From Dielma sp000508965 (lineage in GTDB: Bacteria; Bacillota_I; Bacilli_A; Erysipelotrichales; Erysipelotrichaceae), in assembly GCA_000508965.1 (NCBI GenBank), contig BAHV02000010.1, forward strand, positions 434,001 through 498,000: DNA of 64,000 nt. Direction: 5' to 3'. The notes under the pieces were generated by a model. The model searched no databases, was not told the origin of the DNA, and saw only the letters and a program-made list of their open reading frames with translations. This document shows, in pieces, positions 49,957 to 57,148 of this stretch. How positions within the stretch are numbered: the stretch's first letter is position 1; every line of letters begins with the position of its first letter. The position numbers and the translations under genes are program-made.

Positions 49957-50691
49957 ATGAAGCATGAGGAATTCTATGACATTGTAATGGATCAGATGAA
50001 GCATCAATTTTATGATGAAAGGGAACAGATAGAACAGGCAGCCCGTTATGGCGCAGCCTCCGTGATGAAAAAACGTCTGATTCATGTATTTGGCTGCGGA
50101 CATTCTCAGATGTTTGCCATGGAGGTATTTTATCGGGCTGGCGGATTAGTCCCGGTGAATGCGTTGCTGATACCGCATCTCGCGTTATTTCCCAAAGCGA
50201 AGCTAAGTACGATTCAGGAGCGGGTTGAGGGTTTTGCGGGCGAGTATTTGAAGCTGGAAAATGTCGGTGGTGATGATACGATGATTATTGTTTCCATCTC
50301 CGGACGCAATGCCGGTGTCATCGATATGGCGCTTACTGCTAAGGAAATTGGTATGAAAGTTATCGCACTAACATCTAAAGCATTTTCTGATCAGGTCAGT
50401 TCCCGTCATTCATCCGGAAAGAATCTGAAGGATATCGCGGATGTGGTCATTGATTTGAAATGTGAACTGGGTGACGCGTGTCTTTCCATGCCGGGCGTGC
50501 CTGATAAATTCACAGGTACTTCAACGATACTTGGCATGCTGGTGATGGATTGTATAACAGCGCGGGTCATTGAATTATGTGCTGAACAAGGTTATGTACC
50601 GCCAACCTATGTCAGCTCGAATCTGGATCGGGGTGATGCTATCAATGCAGAGCATATTAAGAATTATCATGATTTAATTGATTGCTTATAG
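49957..50691 (+). CDS. SIS-domain sugar isomerase-like protein
   Basis: A 244-residue SIS (sugar isomerase) domain protein of the UPF0309 type. It has VFGCGHSQMFAMEVFYRAGG near residue 45, the phosphosugar-binding IIVSISGRNAGVIDMALTAKE and VIALTS, and a C-terminal GTSTILGMLVMDCITARVIE helix. Such proteins bind or isomerise phosphorylated sugars, often amino sugars. Its place between PTS IIA and IIB genes makes the imported sugar phosphate the likely substrate. Only 14 bases separate it from the IIB gene. Confidence 0.9.
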   Translation: MKHEEFYDIVMDQMKHQFYDEREQIEQAARYGAASVMKKRLIHVFGCGHSQMFAMEVFYRAGGLVPVNALLIPHLALFPKAKLSTIQERVEGFAGEYLKLENVGGDDTMIIVSISGRNAGVIDMALTAKEIGMKVIALTSKAFSDQVSSRHSSGKNLKDIADVVIDLKCELGDACLSMPGVPDKFTGTSTILGMLVMDCITARVIELCAEQGYVPPTYVSSNLDRGDAINAEHIKNYHDLIDCL

Positions 50692-50705
50692 AAGGGAGCA
50701 AGAAA

Positions 50706-50984
50706 ATGTTGAAAATTATTGCCGTATGTGGTTTAGGTGTAGGTTCAAGCTTGATTTTGAAAATGACAGCAGATACTGCCATGAATCAGCTTGGCGTTAA
50801 GTGTAAGATTGAACATTGGGATATGGGAACCGTAAAGGGTAAGCCCTGTGATTTGATCATAACCACGGAAAGCTTCCGTAAGCATTTTGCGGATCAAGAG
50901 AATGTCGTGTATATCAATAACATTATGGATGTTGAAGAGGTTAAGGGGAAGCTTAAAGAATATCTTGACAGTCATGAACATTAA
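50706..50984 (+). CDS. PTS IIB component, ascorbate (UlaB) type
   Basis: A 92-residue phosphocarrier. Cys8 in IIAVCGLGVGSSL is the phosphorylated residue and starts the P-loop-like phosphate site. The short length and the GLGVGSS signature fit the UlaB/SgcB group. It follows the isomerase gene with an AGGGAGC ribosome site; a longer in-frame start at 50682 overlaps the isomerase gene. IIC follows after 18 bases. Confidence 0.94.
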   Translation: MLKIIAVCGLGVGSSLILKMTADTAMNQLGVKCKIEHWDMGTVKGKPCDLIITTESFRKHFADQENVVYINNIMDVEEVKGKLKEYLDSHEH

Positions 50985-51002
50985 AGAAAGGGGTTTTGAC
51001 TT

Positions 51003-52331
51003 ATGTTAGATTTTATTCTCAATATTTTTCAGACACCGGCAATTATCCTGGGATTAGTTGCGCTGATCGGTTTGCTGCTGCAGAAGAAAAGTGCCGGCGA
51101 AGTATTCTCCGGTTCAGTAAAAACAGCCATCGGTATGTTGGTCTTATCCGCAGGCTCAAGTTTGATCGTCACGGAAATTCTGCCGTTTGTTGATTTATTC
51201 TCGGCCGTATTCAATCTTCAGGGCTTCGCTACTTCATCAGAAGCCGTAGTTGGCGCAATGCAAAGCGCAGTACCCATCATTGCCACAACAAGTGCTTTGA
51301 TTATGGGCATCGGCTTTGTGGTCAATGTCTTGATTGCCCGTTTCAGTCCGTTAAAATATATTTTCCTGACCGGCCATATGATGTGGATCTTATCTGTGGC
51401 AGTCGCAGGCAGTCTGTATATCGGCGGCTTCAGTGAGACGATGATTGTTGTGATAGGCAGCATTCTGCAGGGGATGCTGATGGTTATCTTCCCGGCGATT
51501 GGACAGCCGATGGTGCGTAAGGTTACCGGCAATGATAATTTTGCGATTGCCCATCTGACAACCCTGGGTACTGTTCCAGCTGGTTATATCGGCGGTTTGC
51601 TGGGTGATAAATCAAAAAATGCTGAAGATATTAAATTACCTGAATCACTGGAATTTTTCAAAGACACTTCTATGTCTGTATCAATCGTTATGGGAGTATT
51701 CTATCTGTTGGTCGTAATTCTGGCAGGCCCTGAAGCGGTGGCTCCTTATGCTGGTGAAACTAATTATATTATTTATGGTATTTTGAAAGCTCTTGGCTTC
51801 ACTGCCGGTATCATGGTTCTGCTGCAAGGCGTGCGGATGTTCTTAGGTGAACTGGTACCTGCCTTTAAAGGTATTTCTGATAAAATTGTACCAGGTGCTA
51901 TACCGGCACTTGATGTTCCGGCATTATTCGCTTTTGCTCCAAACAGCTTAATGATTGGTTTTGTTACAGCTGTTATTGGCATGATCATTGGTATGGTTGT
52001 AAGTTCTGCCCTCTTTGGTGTTGTACCATTGGTATCCATTATCGGCGCGTTCTTTACCGGTGGGGTTGCCGGAATTTATGGCAATGCGCAAGGCGGCAGC
52101 CGCGGAGCCGTTATCGCGGGTTTGATTTATGGCTTCTTATTAATCGTCGGATCAGCCTTCCTGTTTACGATTTTTGACTACGCGGCTTATGGCGCGGCAG
52201 GTGTTGGGCATGACTGCCTGGATGTCATGGTATTAATGACTATTTTGAAACAGCCGTATATCGGTATTGCAATCATTGCGGCCGGATTTGCAGGCTTATG
52301 CATTTTCCACAAAAAACAACAAAATCATTAA
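51003..52331 (+). CDS. PTS IIC component, ascorbate (UlaA) family
   Basis: A 442-residue membrane protein with about 11 hydrophobic segments of the UlaA/SgaT family. Recognised by the N-terminal FQTPAIILGLVALIGLLLQ, GSVKTAIGMLVLSAGSSLI, ATTSALIMGIGFVVNVLIAR, LTGHMMWI and HLTTLGTVPAGYIGG. It carries the sugar that IIB phosphorylates. None of the ascorbate catabolic genes (ulaD, ulaE, ulaF, ulaG) is in the operon, and a SIS isomerase is present instead, so the substrate is probably another sugar or sugar acid. Confidence 0.93.
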   Translation: MLDFILNIFQTPAIILGLVALIGLLLQKKSAGEVFSGSVKTAIGMLVLSAGSSLIVTEILPFVDLFSAVFNLQGFATSSEAVVGAMQSAVPIIATTSALIMGIGFVVNVLIARFSPLKYIFLTGHMMWILSVAVAGSLYIGGFSETMIVVIGSILQGMLMVIFPAIGQPMVRKVTGNDNFAIAHLTTLGTVPAGYIGGLLGDKSKNAEDIKLPESLEFFKDTSMSVSIVMGVFYLLVVILAGPEAVAPYAGETNYIIYGILKALGFTAGIMVLLQGVRMFLGELVPAFKGISDKIVPGAIPALDVPALFAFAPNSLMIGFVTAVIGMIIGMVVSSALFGVVPLVSIIGAFFTGGVAGIYGNAQGGSRGAVIAGLIYGFLLIVGSAFLFTIFDYAAYGAAGVGHDCLDVMVLMTILKQPYIGIAIIAAGFAGLCIFHKKQQNH

Positions 52332-52343
52332 GTAACACGCTAT

Positions 52344-52372
52344 GAGGAGTGAAGCAATTCGCCCCTCTTTAT
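52344..52372 (+). terminator. Probable terminator of the ascorbate-type PTS operon
   Basis: GAGGAGTGAA and TTCGCCCCTC pair with one mismatch and one wobble across a short loop, followed by TTTAT. Confidence 0.6.
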
Positions 52373-52452
52373 CTATTGATTGAATATTATTTATAAATTT
52401 ATGGTTATTTAGAAACTGTAATAGCTTACATGAAAGAAATCGTGAATAATCG

Positions 52453-52482
52453 TTGACAGCACCCTCTTTCATGATTTATACT
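52453..52482 (+). promoter_or_regulatory. Sigma-A promoter of the symporter gene
   Basis: TTGACA (52453-52458), 18 bases, TATACT (52477-52482). Transcription would start near 52489, about 20 bases before the PyrR loop and 128 bases before the start codon. Confidence 0.75.
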
Positions 52483-52509
52483 TAACCAGGTTTAAAAAGA
52501 ACCTTTAAA

Positions 52510-52602
52510 ATAATCCAGAGAGGTTATGAAGGGGATTGAAATTCATTGCTTTTTTCGTATGAGGCTCAAGATCCTGCTAACTTTAATGGTAGGATCTTTT
52601 TT
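52510..52602 (+). promoter_or_regulatory. PyrR-type attenuator before a dicarboxylate/amino-acid symporter
   Basis: AATCCAGAGAGGTT inside an ATAA/TTAT hairpin (52510-52527), followed by ATGAAGG, fits the PyrR binding-loop consensus ARUCCNGNGAGGYU in every position. Downstream lies a clear terminator: AAGATCCT (52568-52575) pairs with AGGATCTT (52591-52598), with a T-run to 52602, directly before AGGAGG (52605-52610). This is the normal PyrR attenuator order: binding loop, terminator, ribosome site, gene. PyrR with UMP should favour termination, so the symporter would be made when pyrimidines are low. No pyrR gene is in the window. Confidence 0.85.
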
Positions 52603-52616
52603 ATAGGAGGACACAT

Positions 52617-53957
52617 ATGACAAAGAATCAAGGATCAAAATTAGCCATGAAGATGGCCATTGCATTAGCGATTGGACTGCTTTGCGGCGCTGGCTGCATC
52701 TTCCTGCGTGAATCATTAATAAGCTCCGGACAGGCATCTACCTGGACATTCATTAATAATCTGCTGTTTCAGGATATCACAGCGGAAGGCGCAACAAATG
52801 CAATTGGTATTTTCTATATCTTAGGACAGATTTTCATCAATGCTTTGCAGCTGATCATTATCCCGATGGTATTTACTTCCATCACGCTGGCAATCTGCGA
52901 TATGTCAGATGCAAAGAAATTAGGCAGAATCTCATTTAAAACTATCAAATGGTTCTTGATTACTTCATTCATCGCGCTGCTGTTCGCAGGGGCGGTAGGA
53001 TTTGCCGTTTATCATTTAGGCGGCTTCAGTGTAGGTGAAGTTGGGGAATTAACAGCGGCTGCCGGTAAGGCGGGAAGCAATCCGCTGCTGATCTTCATTC
53101 AGGCAGTTCCTAATAATATCTTCGATGTATTCTCAAATAACGGACGTGTCTTATCAATTGTTGTTCTGGCGGTTGTATTTGGTTTGGCAATCCTTAAATT
53201 AGGTGATAAGGTTACCGTATTTAAAAAGCTGTGTCAGGAAATCAATGACATCGTCGTAGTATTCCTGAGCTACGTTGTTAATAAATTTGGACCGGCGGCA
53301 ATCTTCGTACTGATTACCAGAACCTTTGCGATTTACGGTATTGATCACTTAAAACCGGCTTTAACTTATGTGGTGACAACGATTATTTGTCTCTTATTGT
53401 TCTTGTTTGTGGCTTATGGCATTATCGTAAGACTGGCAACTGGTTTAAGTGCTAAAAAATTTATCGGCAAGATTTCAAAAGTAGCGCTGTTTGGTTTCTC
53501 AACTTCATCAAGTGCAGCAACTCTGCCATTAAATACTAAGACGACCACTGAAGAATTAGGCGTTAATGAAGAAATTGCATCGTTTGTCCTGCCTTTAGGC
53601 ATGACTGTTAATATGAACGGTACTGCCATCATGCAGGTAATTGCAGCTATCTTCATTGCCGCAAGCGCCGGTTATCAAGTAACTTTCGGCAATATTGCAT
53701 TAATCGCTGTACTGGCTTTAATCGCATCCGTGGGCACACCGGCAGCACCGGGAGCCGGAGCTGTAATTCTATTCACGATCCTGACTGCCATGGGATATAC
53801 AAACGATCCTGCGTTATTGGCTTATAGTTTAATACTGGCAATTAACAGACCGATTGAGATGCTGGTCACCTCATTGAATGTTGTTGGTGATTCAGCAACC
53901 AGCGTGATTGTTGCCAAGAGCGAAAATATGCTTGATACAGATAAATATAACGCATAA
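52617..53957 (+). CDS. Dicarboxylate/amino acid:cation symporter (DAACS)
   Basis: A 446-residue membrane protein of the glutamate/aspartate/C4-dicarboxylate symporter family (GltP, DctA, GltPh). The re-entrant loop motif STSSSAATLPLN and the helix-7 motif NMNGTAIMQVIAAIFIA, both needed for substrate and Na+ or H+ binding, are intact, as is GTPAAPGAGAVI near the second loop. Eight membrane helices are expected. Sequence alone does not fix the substrate. The PyrR attenuator in front suggests aspartate, which feeds pyrimidine synthesis, or orotate, which DctA of enteric bacteria can carry. The gene stands alone. Confidence 0.93.
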   Translation: MTKNQGSKLAMKMAIALAIGLLCGAGCIFLRESLISSGQASTWTFINNLLFQDITAEGATNAIGIFYILGQIFINALQLIIIPMVFTSITLAICDMSDAKKLGRISFKTIKWFLITSFIALLFAGAVGFAVYHLGGFSVGEVGELTAAAGKAGSNPLLIFIQAVPNNIFDVFSNNGRVLSIVVLAVVFGLAILKLGDKVTVFKKLCQEINDIVVVFLSYVVNKFGPAAIFVLITRTFAIYGIDHLKPALTYVVTTIICLLLFLFVAYGIIVRLATGLSAKKFIGKISKVALFGFSTSSSAATLPLNTKTTTEELGVNEEIASFVLPLGMTVNMNGTAIMQVIAAIFIAASAGYQVTFGNIALIAVLALIASVGTPAAPGAGAVILFTILTAMGYTNDPALLAYSLILAINRPIEMLVTSLNVVGDSATSVIVAKSENMLDTDKYNA

Positions 53958-53978
53958 CGAAGAACTATAATGAAAAGT

Positions 53979-54006
53979 AAAGCAGAGGCTAAACAGCTTC
54001 TGCTTT
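53979..54006 (+). terminator. Terminator between the symporter and the zinc-ribbon gene
   Basis: AAAGCAGAGGCT pairs with AGCTTCTGCTTT (one wobble), followed by ATTGCTTT. It can also serve the converging small gene. Confidence 0.75.
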
Positions 54007-54208
54007 ATTGCTTTCTGGCAATCAGATAATCAAGTTCATCCGCATAACGGCCGTCAAATTCAAATGTATGACCACAGGCTGAACAGGTAAACACATAATC
54101 AAGATCAGCAACCCGAACCAATGCCTTGCGTCCGCAGTGAGGACAAACCTCGTTCATTGATATTCCTTCACATTCCTTTAAAAAATTATTATACCAATCA
54201 TCTTGCAC
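54005..54208 (-). CDS. Small zinc-ribbon protein of unknown function
   Basis: A 67-residue protein with two CxxC pairs (CPHC near residue 22 and CSAC near 43) about 17 residues apart, a classic zinc ribbon, and an acidic C-terminus (DGRYADELDYLIARK). The GTG start at 54208 is supported by AAGGAGG eight bases upstream; an internal ATG (MNEVCPHC) also has a weaker ribosome site. It could bind nucleic acid or another protein; no better call is possible. It is a single gene, convergent with the symporter gene. Confidence 0.75.
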   Translation of the reverse strand: MQDDWYNNFLKECEGISMNEVCPHCGRKALVRVADLDYVFTCSACGHTFEFDGRYADELDYLIARKQ

Positions 54209-54319
54209 GACGTATTCCTCCTTTTTTTGTATTATATATCAGAAACGCATTGGGAAGCAAACTCCATCATTCAACAAGACGTTGTATATGAAGCTATACT
54301 AGCGGAATAGTATCGATTA

Positions 54320-54348
54320 TTGATATAATTATTACATAATTTTAATAT
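54320..54348 (+). promoter_or_regulatory. Probable promoter of the RRNPP-like regulator gene
   Basis: TTGATA (54320-54325), 17 bases, TAATAT (54343-54348). An overlapping TATAAT at 54324 could be an alternative -10. Upstream CGGAATA (54303) resembles the left half of the palindrome before the peptide gene. Confidence 0.5.
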
Positions 54349-54401
54349 TTACAAATCTGATTTTAATGGTTAATTTAAACCCCGAAGAAAGGTGATGTCG
54401 A

Positions 54402-55673
54402 ATGGCTGAGGAAATAGTTATCAGTAACAAGAATAAGATCAGAGTAGGAAGATTGATCAGAATCTATCAAAAGGAAATGGGGATTACTTTATTTGATCTG
54501 ATCGAAAATGTTTGTTCAAGGCAGGTAGCGACTAATTTTAATAAGGATATTCCAGCTAAGAATGATGAATTTTATTTAGGTACATTGGCTAAATTAGGTT
54601 TTACTTATAATTACCGGCATGATATGGATGACTATATTTTAAACCAATGCAAGATGTTAAGAGATGCAGTTGAATGGTATGATACGAAAATGATGGAGAA
54701 AATCTGTTATGAGACAATCAAAAGATTGGAACCATATCGGAAATATATTATTGAGTATGAGTACATCAGAGCGTTTGAAATGATTTATAAATTTAGTTTT
54801 ATCAGTGTTATGGTTGAGGAAGAGATAGACCATTTTATTAAGTCAATGCAATACTTGAATCAAGATATTATAGATGTTTTATCGAATGTGATATTTAAGT
54901 TCTGTTATAAATTTTATGACTCTGTTGAAGGCTCTAAATCATATCAAAAGGCGGTTTTCATTTTTAATAAATTAGATTTAGAGCATTCTGAATATAGTGT
55001 AAATCAATTGAATTATGCGGTTTATTTATTAAGTTTAAAATTTCATTTTGATAGTTTGAAGATTTTAATTAGAATTGAAGATTTATATAAAGAACAGCAA
55101 AATTATAATGGTTTATTGCTAGTATATAACAAAATGTTTTGGTTAATTAGCAATATTCAGGAAAAATCAATTGATAGATACGAAGCTAGCTTTAACGATA
55201 TAGTTAACAATAAAGACATAAAAGTAAATCAAGAATTAGTTATGCAAGGAAGAATGAATTTAGCATTGAATTATTTTGAGAATGGATATTATTCGAAATC
55301 AAAAAAATACTTTTTAGATACAATTAAATTTGAAAAGTATTATGTTAAAAGTGCTATCTGTTTGAAATTAATTGAATATTGTGAAAATGATTTTATTTCG
55401 GATTTTGTTATGCAACCGATAGAAAATTGTAAAATAATTACTGAAAGAGAAAAAGTCTTCTATGAATATTATTATATGAAAAGTACGAATTGCGATATAA
55501 ATAGTCTCATTAATTATTTAGATTCATTTGTTTTATCTAATATTGAATCACGCGATTCCTTTTACTATATCGTATTTACAAATGAAATTAAGTGTCTTTT
55601 TAAAAACTTAGATTATCATGAATCGAATAGAAGAAAATTAATGAAGATTTTTGATAAATTTAGGAAAATGTAA
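54402..55673 (+). CDS. RRNPP-like peptide-responsive regulator (HTH + TPR)
   Basis: A 423-residue cytoplasmic protein. Residues about 10-70 read like the helix-turn-helix of PlcR/Rgg-type regulators: KIRVGRLIRIYQKEMGITLF, then DLIENVCSRQVATNF and a GTLAKLGF end, which correspond to the usual (L)RK.RK..glSq..L..giCS.s..s..E....P....L..L...L pattern. Residues about 75-420 are helical throughout, with TPR-like repeats (for example MNLALNYFENGYYSKSKKYF). This is the architecture of RRNPP proteins (Rap, Rgg, NprR, PlcR, PrgX), which bind short imported peptides. A gene for a small secreted peptide starts 97 bases downstream. The gene is strikingly AT-rich, which suggests recent acquisition. Confidence 0.8.
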   Translation: MAEEIVISNKNKIRVGRLIRIYQKEMGITLFDLIENVCSRQVATNFNKDIPAKNDEFYLGTLAKLGFTYNYRHDMDDYILNQCKMLRDAVEWYDTKMMEKICYETIKRLEPYRKYIIEYEYIRAFEMIYKFSFISVMVEEEIDHFIKSMQYLNQDIIDVLSNVIFKFCYKFYDSVEGSKSYQKAVFIFNKLDLEHSEYSVNQLNYAVYLLSLKFHFDSLKILIRIEDLYKEQQNYNGLLLVYNKMFWLISNIQEKSIDRYEASFNDIVNNKDIKVNQELVMQGRMNLALNYFENGYYSKSKKYFLDTIKFEKYYVKSAICLKLIEYCENDFISDFVMQPIENCKIITEREKVFYEYYYMKSTNCDINSLINYLDSFVLSNIESRDSFYYIVFTNEIKCLFKNLDYHESNRRKLMKIFDKFRKM

Positions 55674-55700
55674 TAAAAAGTATTTAAAATGCACAAAAAC

Positions 55701-55749
55701 GGAATATAGTTCCTAAAATTTACAAAAGAGTTAAAAGGTGTGTTATCCT
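55701..55749 (+). promoter_or_regulatory. Candidate operator and promoter of the peptide gene
   Basis: The palindrome GGAA-TATAG-TTCC (55701-55713) lies five bases before TTTACA (55719-55724). With a long 19-base spacer, an extended -10 follows (TGT-TATCCT, ending 55749). A poor -35/-10 pair with a palindrome just upstream is the layout of an activated promoter, as for PlcR and Rgg targets. Confidence 0.5.
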
Positions 55750-55769
55750 ATTGCACGAGAGGTGATAGA

Positions 55770-55901
55770 ATGAAATTATTAAAAGTGCTTTTAGTTGCAG
55801 GTATTATGTTTTCTGGGATCGTTACTCCGCCAACTCCAGGTGATGATGAACCAATTCCAACTCCATATTGCTATGCTCATGATTGTCATGAGGTTCTTTA
55901 A
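55770..55901 (+). CDS. Candidate signalling peptide precursor, 43 residues
   Basis: A short gene with a good ribosome site (AGAGGTG, six bases before the ATG). The product has a basic start and hydrophobic core (MKLLKVLLVAGIMFSGIV, residues 1-18), a Pro/Asp/Glu-rich spacer (residues 19-32), and a distinct C-terminal tail YCYAHDCHEVL (33-43) with cysteines at 34 and 39. This is the layout of exported propeptides of RRNPP systems (Phr, PapR, NprX, SHP): secretion signal, linker, C-terminal pheromone. It directly follows an RRNPP-like regulator, is on the same strand and is closed by a terminator at 56010. The two cysteines could form a ring. I know of no described family with this tail. Confidence 0.72.
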   Translation: MKLLKVLLVAGIMFSGIVTPPTPGDDEPIPTPYCYAHDCHEVL

Positions 55902-56245
55902 TTAATGTGTTTTTATAGGGAATGAGTTATTAACAGCTGAACGTCTATATCAGTAAACCCCTATGACTGTTACATTCGATTCAGCATCTATCTAAAAATC
56001 AAAAGAATGAGGGCAAACGCCCTTTTCTTTTGCGCGCATGCCATAATTATCTAAGTATGCACAGCATTTCAAGCTCAAGAACACTAAATCATTTCATCAT
56101 CGCCTGCAATTCTCTAATTTATTATCAATTTCACCGAATACAGCCGCAAAATCCCATCTTTATTCCGCTTTTATTCATTTGTTTTGCTATACAGAAAGCC
56201 GTAAAAACAGTATAATAATACACGTAGTTGATAGGAGAGTGGCAA
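55902..56245 (+). other. Region without genes after the peptide gene
   Basis: About 340 bases without a credible frame on either strand. It contains the terminator at 56010-56031 and a weak promoter for the U32 genes (TATACA, 17 bases, TATAAT at 56188-56216). The rest shows no repeat, RNA structure or gene remnant that I can recognise. Confidence 0.6.
56010..56031 (+). terminator. Rho-independent terminator of the regulator-peptide unit
   Basis: GGGC-AAAC-GCCC followed by TTTTCTTTT; outer AAAAG/CTTTT can extend the stem. Confidence 0.8.
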
Positions 56246-57148
56246 ATGTTCGAATTAAGTGCTGCTAGTTATGAATTGGCAGATATTAAAAAGTACCATG
56301 ATGCAGGAATTGATACGGTTCTCTTCGCATTGCCGTTTTTTAGTGCGCGACCCGCTGGGGTATTCACTAATCAACAAATTGAAGAAGGAACAAAACTGCT
56401 CCATGAATTAAATATGAAAAGCGCCGTTCAGCTGACACGTTTTTTTACTGAAAGTGAATGTGAAGCGTGCCGTGATGAATTGCTATTATTAAAAGCAATG
56501 AATGTAGACCGGATTTATTTTACTGATTGCGCGGTTTTACAATTAGCCGATGAATTAGCAATGAAAGATAAATTGATTTACAATCCAGATACACTGATTA
56601 CCAATGCGGCTGACGCACAGTTTTATCTTGATCAGGGTATCAAAGGCGTTACATTATCAAAGGAAATCACCAAGGAAGAAATGATCGGTATTGCCGCTCA
56701 GGTCAAGGGTAATTTAGAAGTGCTGATTCATGGCCGGTTGAATATGATGCATTCCAAGCGTCGTTTATTAACCAGCTATTATGAATTTCTGGGCCGTGAA
56801 TTTGATCTTGAAAACAATCATGATTTATATTTGATGGAAGAAAATCGTGATGAGCATATGCCGATTATCGAAGATGAACTTGGCACGCATGTATTTACTG
56901 GCTTTACTTTATGTTCATTTAATGAAGTAAATGACTTAGTCAAGGCTGGGATACAGTCTTTGCGTATTGAAAGTCTGTTTATGAGCAGTGATGAGGTTGC
57001 TCAGACTGCCCGCGATTATCGTGATGTGCTTGCAGGCAGAAAGTCCGGATTAGAAATGTTTGAAGCATATCAGAAGCAATATCCAAATCAGAATATCAGT
57101 ACCGGTTTTATGTATAAGAAAACGAGTACAGTGAAGGTGAATGTATGA
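56246..57148 (+). CDS. Peptidase U32-family protein, first of a pair (TrhP1/YrrN-like)
   Basis: A 300-residue cytoplasmic protein with a TIM-barrel-like U32 N-terminal part. It resembles the shorter partner of the YrrN-YrrO pair of Bacillus. It has the alternating strand and helix pattern (IKKYHDAGIDTVLFALPFFS, IYFTDCAVLQLADEL, LEVLIHGRLNMMHSKRRLL) but lacks the cysteine cluster of the second partner. In Bacillus the pair is involved in hydroxylation of tRNA uridine 34. The start ATG at 56246 follows TAGGAGAG; a TTG at 56228 is unlikely. It overlaps the second U32 gene by 4 bases. Confidence 0.85.
   Translation: MFELSAASYELADIKKYHDAGIDTVLFALPFFSARPAGVFTNQQIEEGTKLLHELNMKSAVQLTRFFTESECEACRDELLLLKAMNVDRIYFTDCAVLQLADELAMKDKLIYNPDTLITNAADAQFYLDQGIKGVTLSKEITKEEMIGIAAQVKGNLEVLIHGRLNMMHSKRRLLTSYYEFLGREFDLENNHDLYLMEENRDEHMPIIEDELGTHVFTGFTLCSFNEVNDLVKAGIQSLRIESLFMSSDEVAQTARDYRDVLAGRKSGLEMFEAYQKQYPNQNISTGFMYKKTSTVKVNV

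Noticed and set aside
54402..55901. Arbitrium (AimR-AimP) lysis-lysogeny module of a prophage
   Set aside because: The regulator-peptide layout is similar, but no phage gene occurs in the window, and the tail lacks the short linear arbitrium-type end.
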